A model generated the notes under the pieces. It was given only the letters and a program-made list of their open reading frames with translations, did not search any database and was not told where the DNA came from. Shown here one piece after another: positions 1 through 7,924 of a DNA stretch of 13,529 bases. The stretch's first letter is position 1. Each line of letters starts with the position of its first letter. A program made the translations under genes and the position numbers. This stretch comes from Pseudomonadota bacterium (lineage in GTDB: Bacteria > Pseudomonadota > Gammaproteobacteria > Burkholderiales > Ferrovaceae), in NCBI GenBank assembly GCA_021804705.1, contig JAJZHC010000019.1, positions 1 through 13,529 on the forward strand, given 5' to 3'.

Positions 1-42
1 ACGAATGGGGCCGGCAAGTATTTATTTTATATATGTATTTGT

Positions 43-119
<77 letters not shown>

Positions 120-129
120 GCGACAGAAA

Positions 130-2013
130 TCAGTTTTCGTTGTTGTCGATGAAACTGCGCAGGCGTTCAGAACGCGAAGGATGGCGCAACTTGCGCAGAG
201 CCTTGGCTTCGATCTGGCGGATGCGTTCGCGGGTGACGTCAAACTGTTTGCCCACTTCTTCCAGCGTGTGATCCGTATTCATCTCGATGCCAAAACGCAT
301 GCGCAGCACCTTGGCTTCACGCTGGGTCAGCGAATCCAGAACATCCTTGGTTGCATCGCGCAGGCTGGCGTAGAGTGCCGAATCTGCCGGAGCCACCGTG
401 GTGGTGTCTTCGATGAAATCACCCAAGTGAGAATCATCGTCGTCGCCAATGGGCGTCTCCATGGAAATGGGCTCTTTGGAAATCTTGAGGATCTTGCGAA
501 TCTTTTCCTCAGGCATTTCCATCTTTTTGGCCAGCTCTGCGGGATCAGGCTCCTGGCCAGTTTCCTGCAGGATCTGGCGCGAAATGCGATTCATCTTGTT
601 GATGGTTTCGATCATGTGCACCGGAATCCGGATGGTGCGCGCCTGGTCTGCGATGGAACGGGTAATGGCCTGACGAATCCACCAGGTGGCATACGTGGAG
701 AATTTGTAGCCACGCCGATATTCAAACTTATCCACGGCCTTCATCAAACCAATGTTGCCTTCCTGAATGAGGTCAAGGAACTGCAGGCCGCGGTTGGTGT
801 ATTTCTTGGCAATGGAGATCACGAGGCGCAGGTTGGCCTCGATCATCTCGCGTTTGGCGCGTCGGGCACGGGCCTCGCCAGTGGACATCTGACGCGCGAT
901 TTCCTTGAGGTCCTTGATTGGGATACCCACTTCTTTTTGCAGGGCAATCAGGTTTTCCTGCTGCTCAATGATGGCGTGCTTGAAGCGGCCCAGCGTGCTG
1001 CTGTAGCCCTTGCGGGTCGCCATTTCTTCGACCACCCACTTCACGTTGATTTCATTGCCCGGGAAAGACTTGATGAAGTGTGCACGAGGCATGCCGGCTG
1101 ATGTCACGCACAGGTTCATGATGCCGCGCTCGTAGCTGCGCACCCGGTCCACCAGGCGGCGCAACCCGTTGCACAGGGCTTCCACCTGCTTGGCGGAAAA
1201 ACGTATGGTCATCAGTTCGGCAGAAATGCTTTCCTGCAAGTCCTTGTAAGCGCGACTACGCGACCCCTTTTCAGCCAAGGCCTTGCGCATACGCTTGTTG
1301 AGGCGGCGGATGGCATTGAAACGCACCAGCGCATCCTGCTTCAATAGTTCCAGGTTGGCGCTGGCAATGGCGCCGTCTTCATCCTCTTCGGACTCTTCCT
1401 CAAGCTCGACCTCTTCTTCCTCCTGCGCCATCTCGGCTTCGACGGCCTCTTCTTCGCCGTCACCGTCAATCAGACCATCGATGACTTCATCGATGCGCAT
1501 TTCGTCCCGCTCGACCTTGTCGGCCAGGAACAGGATTTCGTCGATGGTGGTGGGGCAGGAAGAAATGGCCTGGATCATGTGCTTCAGGCCATCTTCAATG
1601 CGCTTGGCAATTTCAATTTCACCCTCGCGGGTCAGCAGTTCGACGGTGCCCATCTCGCGCATGTACATGCGCACGGGGTCCGTGGTCCGGCCAAAATCCG
1701 AATCCACGGTGGACAAAGCTGCTTCGGCTTCTTCCACAACATCTTCGTCGGCTACGGGAGGCGGGGCCTCGGACATGAGCAGTTGCTCGCTGTCTGGCGC
1801 TTCATCATAAACAGCAATGCCCATGTCATTGATCATGCCGATCACCGATTCGATCTGCTCGGCATCGAGCATGTCGTCGGGAATGTGATCATTGATTTCG
1901 GCGTAAGTCAGGAACCCGCGTTCCTTGCCCAGGACGATGAGGTTTTTGAGGCGCGCACGTTGGGCTTCGACATCGTTTTGCCGAGCGTCAGATCTGGAGT
2001 TTTCTGCAGCCAT
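130..2013 (-). CDS. rpoD: RNA polymerase housekeeping sigma factor RpoD (sigma-70)
   Basis: Primary sigma factor that directs core RNA polymerase to -35/-10 promoters. The product is 627 aa (E. coli: 613). Region 1.1 spans about residues 16-80. Region 1.2 begins near [11 protein letters not shown] (112-122). The non-conserved region carries a very acidic tract (about 183-214). Region 2 (about 388-460) holds the core-binding and -10-melting motifs [12 protein letters not shown] and [10 protein letters not shown]. Region 4 (about 562-620) ends in the helix-turn-helix [19 protein letters not shown]. Start choice: a GTG four codons upstream (2023-2025) directly abuts the AAGGGG element, whereas ATG at 2011-2013 has AAGGGG 11 nt upstream, so ATG is preferred. 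It is the last protein gene of rpsU-yqeY-dnaG-rpoD, 76 bp after dnaG, with a tRNA just behind it. An extended -10 element in the dnaG-rpoD gap may give it a separate promoter. Confidence 0.98.
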   Translation of the reverse strand: MAAENSRSDARQNDVEAQRARLKNLIVLGKERGFLTYAEINDHIPDDMLDAEQIESVIGMINDMGIAVYDEAPDSEQLLMSEAPPPVADEDVVEEAEAALSTVDSDFGRTTDPVRMYMREMGTVELLTREGEIEIAKRIEDGLKHMIQAISSCPTTIDEILFLADKVERDEMRIDEVIDGLIDGDGEEEAVEAEMAQEEEEVELEEESEEDEDGAIASANLELLKQDALVRFNAIRRLNKRMRKALAEKGSRSRAYKDLQESISAELMTIRFSAKQVEALCNGLRRLVDRVRSYERGIMNLCVTSAGMPRAHFIKSFPGNEINVKWVVEEMATRKGYSSTLGRFKHAIIEQQENLIALQKEVGIPIKDLKEIARQMSTGEARARRAKREMIEANLRLVISIAKKYTNRGLQFLDLIQEGNIGLMKAVDKFEYRRGYKFSTYATWWIRQAITRSIADQARTIRIPVHMIETINKMNRISRQILQETGQEPDPAELAKKMEMPEEKIRKILKISKEPISMETPIGDDDDSHLGDFIEDTTTVAPADSALYASLRDATKDVLDSLTQREAKVLRMRFGIEMNTDHTLEEVGKQFDVTRERIRQIEAKALRKLRHPSRSERLRSFIDNNEN

Positions 2014-2061
2014 ATTCAGTCGCACCCCTTAGAAGACACGAATTGCGTTGAAAAACCGTAG

Positions 2062-2070
2062 ATTGTATCA
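2062..2070 (-). promoter_or_regulatory. Possible rpoD-specific extended -10 promoter
   Basis: In the short dnaG-rpoD gap the minus strand reads TGATACAAT: an extended -10 (TG, one base, TACAAT at 2062-2067). No good -35 hexamer stands 16-18 bp upstream, which is tolerable for an extended -10 promoter. Transcription would start near 2055 and leave a leader of about 40 nt before the rpoD ATG. In E. coli rpoD also has promoters of its own inside the operon, though within dnaG. Motif match only. Confidence 0.4.
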
Positions 2071-2089
2071 GAAAAACAGAAACAACCCC

Positions 2090-3829
2090 TCACTTTCCTT
2101 GCCTTGACATCGTAAGCTCTTGAAGCAATTGCTTTTCTTCACCTGTAAGTGCTTGGGCCCTGGCACGGGCCAGCAAAGCATCGATGGTTCGGGTTCGGGA
2201 CGCCCGATTTAACCGCGCCAGCCCTTCCTGAAACAACAAGGTCAATTGATCCGTTGGACTGGATTCAATGGCAGAAAATTCCCTGCGCAATGCTTCCTGA
2301 ATGAACGGCTCTTCGGGTTGCCCCCGAAAATGTTCCAGGATGACGGCCAGATTGACGCTACCCTCGTGGTGCCGGACAAATTCTGCCACCGCCAGAAGGG
2401 CATGCTCATCGGGCAATACCGCCTCATTCTCGGGCAAGCCTTCGGTCTTTACCAGTTCGGGCTGGTGCAGCACGCATGCCAGTAGGCGTGCCGCCAGCGA
2501 ACTGGGGGCCGAGCGCTGTACGCGTCGGGCGGGAGCAGTGGACGCCGCAACCGGCGCGCGCCCCATCAACGATTCCACATCCTGGCGTTCCACCTGGGCC
2601 AGTGCCGCAATCCGGTTGCGCAACAGCAGCGACAGGGCTGGTGCCGTGATTTGCGCCAGGCTGCCTTTGGCTGCCTGCAGAAACTGTGCCCGTCCCTCGG
2701 TGGATGTCATATCCACCCCACGCGTCAGGGTTTCCAGCAAAAACTCCGACAGCGGCGTGGCTCGGGATAGCAGTCGCTCAAAGGCCTCTCTCCCCTGCTG
2801 GCGCACATAGCTGTCCGGATCTTCGGCCTCAGGCAAAAACAGAAACAACACCTGCTTGCCATCCACCAGGTGCGGCAGCGCCACTTCCATGGCACGCTGT
2901 GCCGCATTACGGCCAGCCTGATCCCCATCAAAGGCAAAAATGACCTGATCGGCCATGCGCAAGAGTTTCTGCACGTGTACCGCCGAGGTTGCCGTGCCCA
3001 GCGTCGCCACCGCGTATTCCACCCCCGCCTGTGCCAGTGCCACCACATCCATGTAGCCTTCCACTACGATGACGCGATGCTGGTCGCGAATGGCGCGGCG
3101 TGCCTGGGTCAGCCCGTATAACTCACGGCCTTTTTCAAACAGCGGCGTTTCTGGCGAGTTGAGGTACTTGGGTTCGCCCGCGCCGATCACCCGTCCGCCA
3201 AACCCGATGACTTCACCCCGGCTGTCCAGAATCGGGAACATCACGCGCCCCCTGAAACGGTCGTAACGCTTGCCTTCATCATTGTCGATGACGAGCCCGG
3301 CCTCCACCAACTGACGCGCCTCGTATTCCGGAAAGGCCGCAGCAAGGTTGCGCCAGCCCTCTGGGGCGTAACCCAGACCGAAGCGGGCGGCAATGGCGCC
3401 GGTGAGGCCACGGCGCTTGAGGTACTGAATGGCGGGTGCGGAATCCTTGAGCTGTGCCCGATAAAAAGCAGCAGCACGCTGCAGTATGGCCCCCAGGTCG
3501 AGACGCGCTTCAGTGCGTGCCACCTGCGCGGGATTGTGCTCCTCGGGAACGGCTAGCCCCACCTGCTGCGCCAATTCATGGACGGCATCCACGAAATTGG
3601 CACCGGTGTACTCCATGATGAATCCCAGCGCCGTACCACTGGCGCCACAACCAAAGCAATAGTAAAACTGCTTGGCTGGATTGACGGAGAACGAAGGAGT
3701 TTTTTCCGAGTGAAAGGGACAACGGGCCACAAAGTTGGAACCCGTCTTTTTAAGGGGGACATAGCGTTCGACGGTGTCAACGATGTCGACCCGGCCAAGC
3801 AGTGTCTGAATGAAATCGCGTGGAATCAT
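2090..3829 (-). CDS. dnaG: DNA primase DnaG
   Basis: Makes the short RNA primers for leading- and lagging-strand replication and works with the replicative helicase DnaB. The 579 aa match the usual bacterial length (E. coli 581). The N-terminal CHC2 zinc-binding domain has Cys37, His40, Cys58 and Cys61 (CPFH...CFGCG). The catalytic core follows with YDRFRGRVMFPI (189-200). The TOPRIM domain shows the metal-binding acidic residues: Glu257 in EGYMDV and Asp301/Asp303 in FDGDQAG. The last 140 or so residues form the variable helicase-interacting domain. The ATG at 3827-3829 gives the canonical MIPRDFIQ start; the ribosome site before it is weak (GGGCGG, very close). A hairpin with a short T-run sits just upstream. 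Low expression from a weak start plus partial termination would suit primase, which cells need in small amounts. Confidence 0.98.
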   Translation of the reverse strand: MIPRDFIQTLLGRVDIVDTVERYVPLKKTGSNFVARCPFHSEKTPSFSVNPAKQFYYCFGCGASGTALGFIMEYTGANFVDAVHELAQQVGLAVPEEHNPAQVARTEARLDLGAILQRAAAFYRAQLKDSAPAIQYLKRRGLTGAIAARFGLGYAPEGWRNLAAAFPEYEARQLVEAGLVIDNDEGKRYDRFRGRVMFPILDSRGEVIGFGGRVIGAGEPKYLNSPETPLFEKGRELYGLTQARRAIRDQHRVIVVEGYMDVVALAQAGVEYAVATLGTATSAVHVQKLLRMADQVIFAFDGDQAGRNAAQRAMEVALPHLVDGKQVLFLFLPEAEDPDSYVRQQGREAFERLLSRATPLSEFLLETLTRGVDMTSTEGRAQFLQAAKGSLAQITAPALSLLLRNRIAALAQVERQDVESLMGRAPVAASTAPARRVQRSAPSSLAARLLACVLHQPELVKTEGLPENEAVLPDEHALLAVAEFVRHHEGSVNLAVILEHFRGQPEEPFIQEALRREFSAIESSPTDQLTLLFQEGLARLNRASRTRTIDALLARARAQALTGEEKQLLQELTMSRQGK

Positions 3830-3847
3830 CCGCCCGTGTCAAACTTG

Positions 3848-3866
3848 AAAAGTCCCCAGAGGGACT
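3848..3866 (-). terminator. Weak intrinsic terminator / attenuator between yqeY and dnaG
   Basis: On the minus strand AGTCCC (3866-3861), loop TCTG and GGGACT (3856-3851) form a perfect 6-bp stem with a tetraloop, followed by three more Ts (3850-3848). It lies 20 bp after the yqeY stop and just before dnaG. The stem and T-run are too short for efficient termination, so partial read-through is expected. E. coli is known to have a terminator (T1) ahead of dnaG in the same operon that lowers primase output. Equivalence here is inferred from position and structure. Confidence 0.5.
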
Positions 3867-3886
3867 CAAACCGCCCGAAAATGCGC

Positions 3887-4336
3887 CTAGCGCGTCCCCA
3901 GACGGGCCTTGACCAGACCCGAGACCTGCCCCATATCCGCTCGCCCTGCCAGCTGAGGCTTGACCAGCGCCATCACCTTTGCCATATCCTGCATTCCGGC
4001 AGCGCCGGAATCCTGAATGACCTGATCGACGATGGCAGTCACTGCTTCGGCTGATAACGCCTGGGGCATGTACTGCTGCAATACCGTGACTTCAAAGTGT
4101 TCCTGCTGGGCCAGATCCTGCCGACCCGCTGCTTCAAACTGCCCAATGGAATCCCTGCGCTGTTTGAGCATCTTGTCGAGGATGACGAGCACGGCTGCGT
4201 CATCCAGTTCGATGCGTTCGTCCACTTCTTTTTGCTTGAGTGCCGCCAAAATCAGCCGAATGGCGTTGAGCCGCCCGGTTTCACGGGCGCGCATGGCGGA
4301 CTTCATGTCTTCAGTGATGCGTGCTTTCAGATTCAT
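3887..4336 (-). CDS. yqeY: GatB/YqeY domain protein
   Basis: Small helical protein of 149 aa, the usual length for stand-alone YqeY proteins, which resemble the C-terminal tRNA-binding tail of the GatB amidotransferase subunit. Family hallmarks are the N-terminal LKARITEDMKSAMRARET (about residues 3-20), RLILAALKQKEVDER (27-41), the middle YMPQALS (near 89-95) and a Lys/Arg-rich end (KARLGTR). Its biochemical role is not established; a link to tRNA or amidotransferase chemistry is inferred from homology alone. It sits between rpsU and dnaG, an insertion into the E. coli-style operon that I recall from pseudomonads and betaproteobacteria too. The ATG at 4334-4336 is the only sensible start. 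The nearest strong AGGAGG is 21 nt upstream, too far for normal use, so initiation may depend on coupling to upstream translation. Confidence 0.93.
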   Translation of the reverse strand: MNLKARITEDMKSAMRARETGRLNAIRLILAALKQKEVDERIELDDAAVLVILDKMLKQRRDSIGQFEAAGRQDLAQQEHFEVTVLQQYMPQALSAEAVTAIVDQVIQDSGAAGMQDMAKVMALVKPQLAGRADMGQVSGLVKARLGTR

Positions 4337-4379
4337 GTGCCAAGGGAAGCGTTACCGCCTCCTGTGTCCATGCCAGGAA

Positions 4380-4592
4380 TCAATACAGCTTGGGCGGCAG
4401 CATCTGACTGCGCAGGCGCTTGTAACGGCGCTTGATGGCTGCAGCCAGCTTGCGTTTACGTTCAGCGGTGGGCTTTTCGTAGAATTCGCGAGCACGCAGC
4501 TCGGTCAGCAGGCCGGTTTTTTCCACTGCACGCTTGAAGCGACGCAGGGCGACATCAAAAGGCTCGTTTTCTTTTACGCGGATGTTTGGCAT
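4380..4592 (-). CDS. rpsU: Small ribosomal subunit protein bS21
   Basis: The 70 aa product is the normal size for bS21, a very basic 30S platform protein that sits near the 3' end of 16S rRNA and aids initiation. Family features are the N-terminal [21 protein letters not shown], a central [20 protein letters not shown] segment and the terminal [10 protein letters not shown] helix. The ribosome site GAGGT lies 6-7 nt before the ATG. It is the first gene of the macromolecular synthesis operon, with a strong promoter directly upstream and tsaD divergent from it. Confidence 0.97.
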   Translation of the reverse strand: MPNIRVKENEPFDVALRRFKRAVEKTGLLTELRAREFYEKPTAERKRKLAAAIKRRYKRLRSQMLPPKLY

Positions 4593-4637
4593 TCAAACCT
4601 CTAAATCGACAACAGGGTCGTCTCGGAAAAGTCGTGG

Positions 4638-4667
4638 ATTATAGCAGGAACTCTGTCCATTTGTCAC
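4638..4667 (-). promoter_or_regulatory. Main sigma-70 promoter of the rpsU-yqeY-dnaG-rpoD operon
   Basis: On the minus strand the consensus -10 TATAAT (4643-4638) is preceded by TGC, making an extended -10. A -35 GTGACA (4667-4662), five of six consensus bases, is spaced 18 bp from it. Transcription should start near 4631, giving a leader of about 40 nt that includes the GAGGT ribosome site of rpsU. This is the best promoter in the window. Confidence 0.8.
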
Positions 4668-4672
4668 TGGGC

Positions 4673-4681
4673 TGCTAGAAT
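4673..4681 (+). promoter_or_regulatory. Probable tsaD promoter (extended -10)
   Basis: TGCTAGAAT on the plus strand is an extended -10 (TAGAAT at 4676-4681). There is no convincing -35; the region near 4652-4658 reads CTGTCC-like. The start would fall near 4688, about 24 nt before the tsaD ATG. The site interleaves with the divergent rpsU promoter, whose -35 lies between the two -10 boxes. Confidence 0.5.
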
Positions 4682-4711
4682 AGCACTCCCCTGACCGAGG
4701 AACCTTCAAGA

Positions 4712-5731
4712 ATGCTGGTATTGGGTATCGAATCTTCCTGCGACGAGACGGGCGTTGCCATCTACGACACCCGCAGCGGCCTGCTGGCCGACGCCCTGCA
4801 TTCCCAGATTGCCCTTCATGAAGCCTATGGCGGCGTAGTACCCGAACTGGCTTCGCGCGACCACATACGGCGTGTGGTGCCTCTGATCCGGCAAACCCTG
4901 CAACAAGCCGATAAAACGCTGACCGATCTCGATGCCGTGGCCTATACGGCCGGACCGGGGCTTGCCGGCGCACTGCTGGTGGGCGCTTCAGTGGCCGAAG
5001 CATTGGCATTGGCCCTCGACGTTCCTGCCGTGGGCGTGCATCACCTGGAAGGCCACCTGCTCTCCCCGCTGCTGGGTGACCCACCTCCCACCTTCCCCTT
5101 CGTGGCATTGCTGGTTTCGGGTGGCCATAGCCAGTTCATGGCCGTGCGCAACGTGGGCCAGTACGCATTGTTAGGAGAGACGGTGGATGATGCCGCAGGA
5201 GAGGCTTTTGACAAGACCGCTCAACTGCTGGGGTTGTCCTATCCCGGCGGCCCTGCCCTGTCGCGTCTGGCTGAAACAGGCAATCCCCAGCGTTTTGCCC
5301 TGCCGCGTCCCATGATGCACAGCGGCGACCTCAACCTGAGCTTCAGCGGCTTGAAAACCGCAGTTTCGATGCTGGTGAAGGCACATCAGCCGGAGGACTA
5401 CCCTGACATCGCCGCAAGTTTTGAAGCTGCCGTAGTGGATGTGCTGTGCCACAAAGCGCGCGAGGCCCTGGCGCAGACGGGCATGAAGCAACTGGTGGTG
5501 GCCGGAGGGGTGGGCGCCAACCGCCGCCTGCGCGCCGCCCTCACCATGCAAGTGGAAAAACAGGGAGGGCAGGTGGCGTTTCCGCCGTTGCGCCTGTGCA
5601 CTGACAATGGGGCCATGATTGCCTACGCGGGTGCCTTGCACCTGCAACGGCAAACCCACAGGACAACATCGGGCGGAACCTTTGCTGTCCATCCACGCTG
5701 GAATCTGCAGGAATACGCTAAGGCGCTGTAA
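4712..5731 (+). CDS. tsaD: tRNA N6-adenosine threonylcarbamoyltransferase TsaD
   Basis: Kae1/Qri7/TsaD enzyme that transfers threonylcarbamoyl from its adenylate to A37 of ANN-decoding tRNAs (t6A), working with TsaB and TsaE. The 339 aa match E. coli (337). The ASKHA-fold start [19 protein letters not shown] is typical. The metal-binding histidines His111 and His115 lie in [15 protein letters not shown] and the late [10 protein letters not shown] (Asp near 300) complete the nucleotide and metal site. A ribosome site GAGGAA stands 9 nt before the ATG. It is transcribed away from rpsU, an arrangement also known in other proteobacteria. Its 3' end overlaps the converging moeB by 14 bp. The tRNA at 43-119 is a predicted t6A substrate, though that neighbourhood may be chance. 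Confidence 0.98.
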   Translation: MLVLGIESSCDETGVAIYDTRSGLLADALHSQIALHEAYGGVVPELASRDHIRRVVPLIRQTLQQADKTLTDLDAVAYTAGPGLAGALLVGASVAEALALALDVPAVGVHHLEGHLLSPLLGDPPPTFPFVALLVSGGHSQFMAVRNVGQYALLGETVDDAAGEAFDKTAQLLGLSYPGGPALSRLAETGNPQRFALPRPMMHSGDLNLSFSGLKTAVSMLVKAHQPEDYPDIAASFEAAVVDVLCHKAREALAQTGMKQLVVAGGVGANRRLRAALTMQVEKQGGQVAFPPLRLCTDNGAMIAYAGALHLQRQTHRTTSGGTFAVHPRWNLQEYAKAL

Positions 5732-6479
5732 CGCTGGCGCCACACACCTTGCAGCCAGGATCGCGTGGCAACCGGATTTGCTGCCATTCCATGGAAAGAG
5801 CGTTCAGGATCAACAGCCGACCCGCGAGGGACTGCCCCATCCCCACCAACAGCTTAAGCGCCTCGGCAGCCTGGGTGGCGCCCACAATGCCCACCAACGG
5901 CGAAAACACACCCATGACCGCACAGCGCACCTCCTCGTCCAAGGCGTTTTCCGGATACAGACATTCATAACAAGGGTTGTCTGTGGCGCGCGGGTCAAAC
6001 ACGGTGATCTGGGCGTCGAAACGGATAGCCGCTCCCGACACCAGCGGTTTGCGATGCAGGACACAGGCCCGATTGACGGCATGGCGCGTGGCAAAATTGT
6101 CGCTGCAATCCAGCACCACATCGGCCATTGCAATCTGGCAGGCCAAGGCCTCTCCAGACAGGCGTTCGGTCAGCGTCACGACATCGATATCGGGATTGAT
6201 GGCCAGCAGGGAGTCGCGGGTGGCCAGTGCCTTGTTGCGCCCCAAATCTGACAGGCGCAACGCAATCTGGCGCTGCAGATTGGTGAGGTCCACGGCATCT
6301 CCGTCGCACAACGTGATGCGCCCCACGCCGCTGGCTGCCAGGTAGAGCGATGCCGGAGAGCCCAACCCCCCTGCTCCGATCAGGAGCACATGGGCTTTGC
6401 GGATTTTTTCCTGCCCCTCCACACCCAGCTCGTCGAGCAGGATGTGGCGGCTATAGCGCAACAGTTCGGAATCGTCCAT
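5718..6479 (-). CDS. moeB: MoeB/ThiF/HesA family adenylyltransferase
   Basis: E1-like enzyme that adenylates the C-terminal Gly-Gly of a small ubiquitin-like sulfur carrier (MoaD for molybdopterin, or ThiS for thiazole). The product is 253 aa, close to E. coli MoeB (249). The Rossmann motif GAGGLGSP spans residues 35-42. The acidic/Asn pair DLTNLQRQ (64-71) and Asp127 in DCSDNF contact ATP. The structural zinc site is Cys170/Cys173 (CYEC) and Cys243/Cys246 (CKVC). Cys186 sits in the [13 protein letters not shown] loop near the family's crossover cysteine. Whether MoaD or ThiS is the partner cannot be told here, as no carrier gene is nearby. It is last in gpmA-envC-ctpA-moeB, 9 bp after ctpA, and ends inside the tsaD terminus. 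Confidence 0.93.
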   Translation of the reverse strand: MDDSELLRYSRHILLDELGVEGQEKIRKAHVLLIGAGGLGSPASLYLAASGVGRITLCDGDAVDLTNLQRQIALRLSDLGRNKALATRDSLLAINPDIDVVTLTERLSGEALACQIAMADVVLDCSDNFATRHAVNRACVLHRKPLVSGAAIRFDAQITVFDPRATDNPCYECLYPENALDEEVRCAVMGVFSPLVGIVGATQAAEALKLLVGMGQSLAGRLLILNALSMEWQQIRLPRDPGCKVCGASVTAP

Positions 6480-6488
6480 GCGCCTTGC

Positions 6489-7901
6489 TCAGTTGGCCTT
6501 GGGCTGCTTCCCCTTGAGATAGGCTATGGCCTGGTCCAACTGATAGTCGGGCTTTTCCTTGCCATCTTCCACCTTGGCCTGGGGCTTGTGTGCAGGCTTG
6601 GCTGGTGCTTCCTGACCTGCTGCTGCAGCAGGTTTGCTTGCCGGCTTCACCGCCTCGCCCTTCTTGTCCGTGGGGTTGGAGAGATGGCCTTCCAGATCGG
6701 CTTCGCGAATGCCCAGCATGGATTCGACGGCATCGGCATCTTCCGGCACCACCACGTCCGGGACGATGCCCTTGGCCTGGATGGAACGACCATTGGGCGT
6801 AAAGTAGCGCGCCGTGGTCAGTTTCAGTGCGGTGTTGTTGGATAACGGCAGAATGGTTTGGACCGAGCCCTTGCCAAAAGTCTGAACCCCCATGATGGTA
6901 GCCCGATGGTGGTCCTGCAGGGCCCCCGCAACGATCTCGGAAGCCGAAGCCGAACCGCCGTTGACCAGTACCACCATCGGCACTTTCTTCACCAGTGCAG
7001 GCAGTGCGGCGGCATAATCCGCATCGGTCGGGCCACGCAAATAGTTTTCGGGCGTGGCGGTCAGGCGCATCTTGGCATCGGCCACGCGGCCCTCGGTATA
7101 GACCACCAGCGCATCCCGCGGCAGGAAGGACGCAGAAACGCCCACGGCCGCATTCAGCAGGCCGCCCGGATCATTGCGCAGATCCAGTACCAGCCCTTTG
7201 ATGGCGCCGTTGTTATCCTTGTAAAACTTTTCAATGGCCGCAGCCAGGTCTTCTCCGGTATGCTCCTGGAACTGGCTGACACGGATCGAGGCGTAGCCAG
7301 GTTCGATTTCCTTGAGCTTCACGCTCTTCATCTTGATGACGGCACGCGTCAGGGTCACCACCAGCGGTTTGGGTTCGTTCTTGCGCAGCAAGGTCAGGGT
7401 GATTTGCGTATCGGGCTTGCCACGCATGCGCTTGACAGCGTCATTGAGCGTCATGCCCTTGACCGCTGCATCATCGAGCTTGATGATGAGGTCGCCCGGC
7501 TTGATGCCAGCACGGGCTGCCGGCGTGTCGTCGATGGGAGAAACCACCCTTACCAGGCCGTCTTCCATGCTCACTTCGATGCCCAGTCCGCCAAATTCGC
7601 CTTGTGTTCCGGCCTGCAATTCCTTATAGGCATCCTGGTCCAGATATGCGGAATGCGGATCGAGGCCGGCCACCATACCCGTGATGGCTTCCTTGATGAG
7701 TTTCTTGTCGTCTACTGGTTCAACATAATCGGACTTGATGCGTCCGAACACTTCGCTGAAAGTGCGTAATTCCTCAATGGGCAACGGCGCGGGCGCCTGT
7801 GCCTGCGGGCGCTCTGCCACAGCAGAAAGGTTGAGCGTCAGCGCAAACCCGATGACCGCTCCCATCACCACCAGCCCCAATTTTTTCAGTTGCCCACCCA
7901 T
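6489..7901 (-). CDS. ctpA: Carboxy-terminal processing protease CtpA (S41 family)
   Basis: Periplasmic serine protease that trims or degrades envelope proteins from their C termini; in related bacteria such enzymes control peptidoglycan hydrolases. The product is 470 aa. An N-terminal hydrophobic segment (about 8-28) ends in AVA, a plausible signal-peptidase I site after Ala29. The PDZ domain spans about 100-175 (GGLGIEV, PAARAGIKPGD). The protease core has LVLDLRNDPGG (237-247). The catalytic dyad is Ser319 in GGSASASEI and Lys344 in TFGKGSVQ, with Gln348; the 25-residue spacing equals that in Prc and CtpA. Residues about 410-450 are a low-complexity Ala/Pro/Lys linker before a conserved terminal helix (DYQLDQAIAYL). 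The ribosome site AAGGA lies 8 nt from the ATG. It follows the EnvC-like gene by 23 bp, which suggests shared envelope duties. Confidence 0.96.
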   Translation of the reverse strand: MGGQLKKLGLVVMGAVIGFALTLNLSAVAERPQAQAPAPLPIEELRTFSEVFGRIKSDYVEPVDDKKLIKEAITGMVAGLDPHSAYLDQDAYKELQAGTQGEFGGLGIEVSMEDGLVRVVSPIDDTPAARAGIKPGDLIIKLDDAAVKGMTLNDAVKRMRGKPDTQITLTLLRKNEPKPLVVTLTRAVIKMKSVKLKEIEPGYASIRVSQFQEHTGEDLAAAIEKFYKDNNGAIKGLVLDLRNDPGGLLNAAVGVSASFLPRDALVVYTEGRVADAKMRLTATPENYLRGPTDADYAAALPALVKKVPMVVLVNGGSASASEIVAGALQDHHRATIMGVQTFGKGSVQTILPLSNNTALKLTTARYFTPNGRSIQAKGIVPDVVVPEDADAVESMLGIREADLEGHLSNPTDKKGEAVKPASKPAAAAGQEAPAKPAHKPQAKVEDGKEKPDYQLDQAIAYLKGKQPKAN

Positions 7902-7924
7902 TCCGTTTATCCTTCTCTCGTTTC

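Noticed and set aside
1..42. AT-rich segment after the tRNA as a terminator
   Set aside because: No stem-loop with a T-run is visible on the minus strand before the window edge; the true terminator may lie outside.
181..1101. 306-codon open frame on the plus strand, antisense to rpoD
   Set aside because: It lies wholly inside rpoD, has no domain or ribosome site I recognise, and reflects codon-position GC bias on the opposite strand.
1375..1450. CT-rich, repeat-like tract on the plus strand
   Set aside because: It encodes the Glu/Asp-rich tract of the sigma-70 non-conserved region on the minus strand; E. coli RpoD also has an acidic tract there.
4607..4620. CGAC/GTCG hairpin in the rpsU leader as a riboswitch or autoregulatory site
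   Set aside because: A 4-bp stem is too weak, and no conserved leader element is recognisable.
6858..7769. 303-codon open frame on the plus strand, antisense to ctpA
   Set aside because: Fully contained in a clear S41 protease gene; its His/Arg/Gln-rich composition is typical of an antisense shadow.
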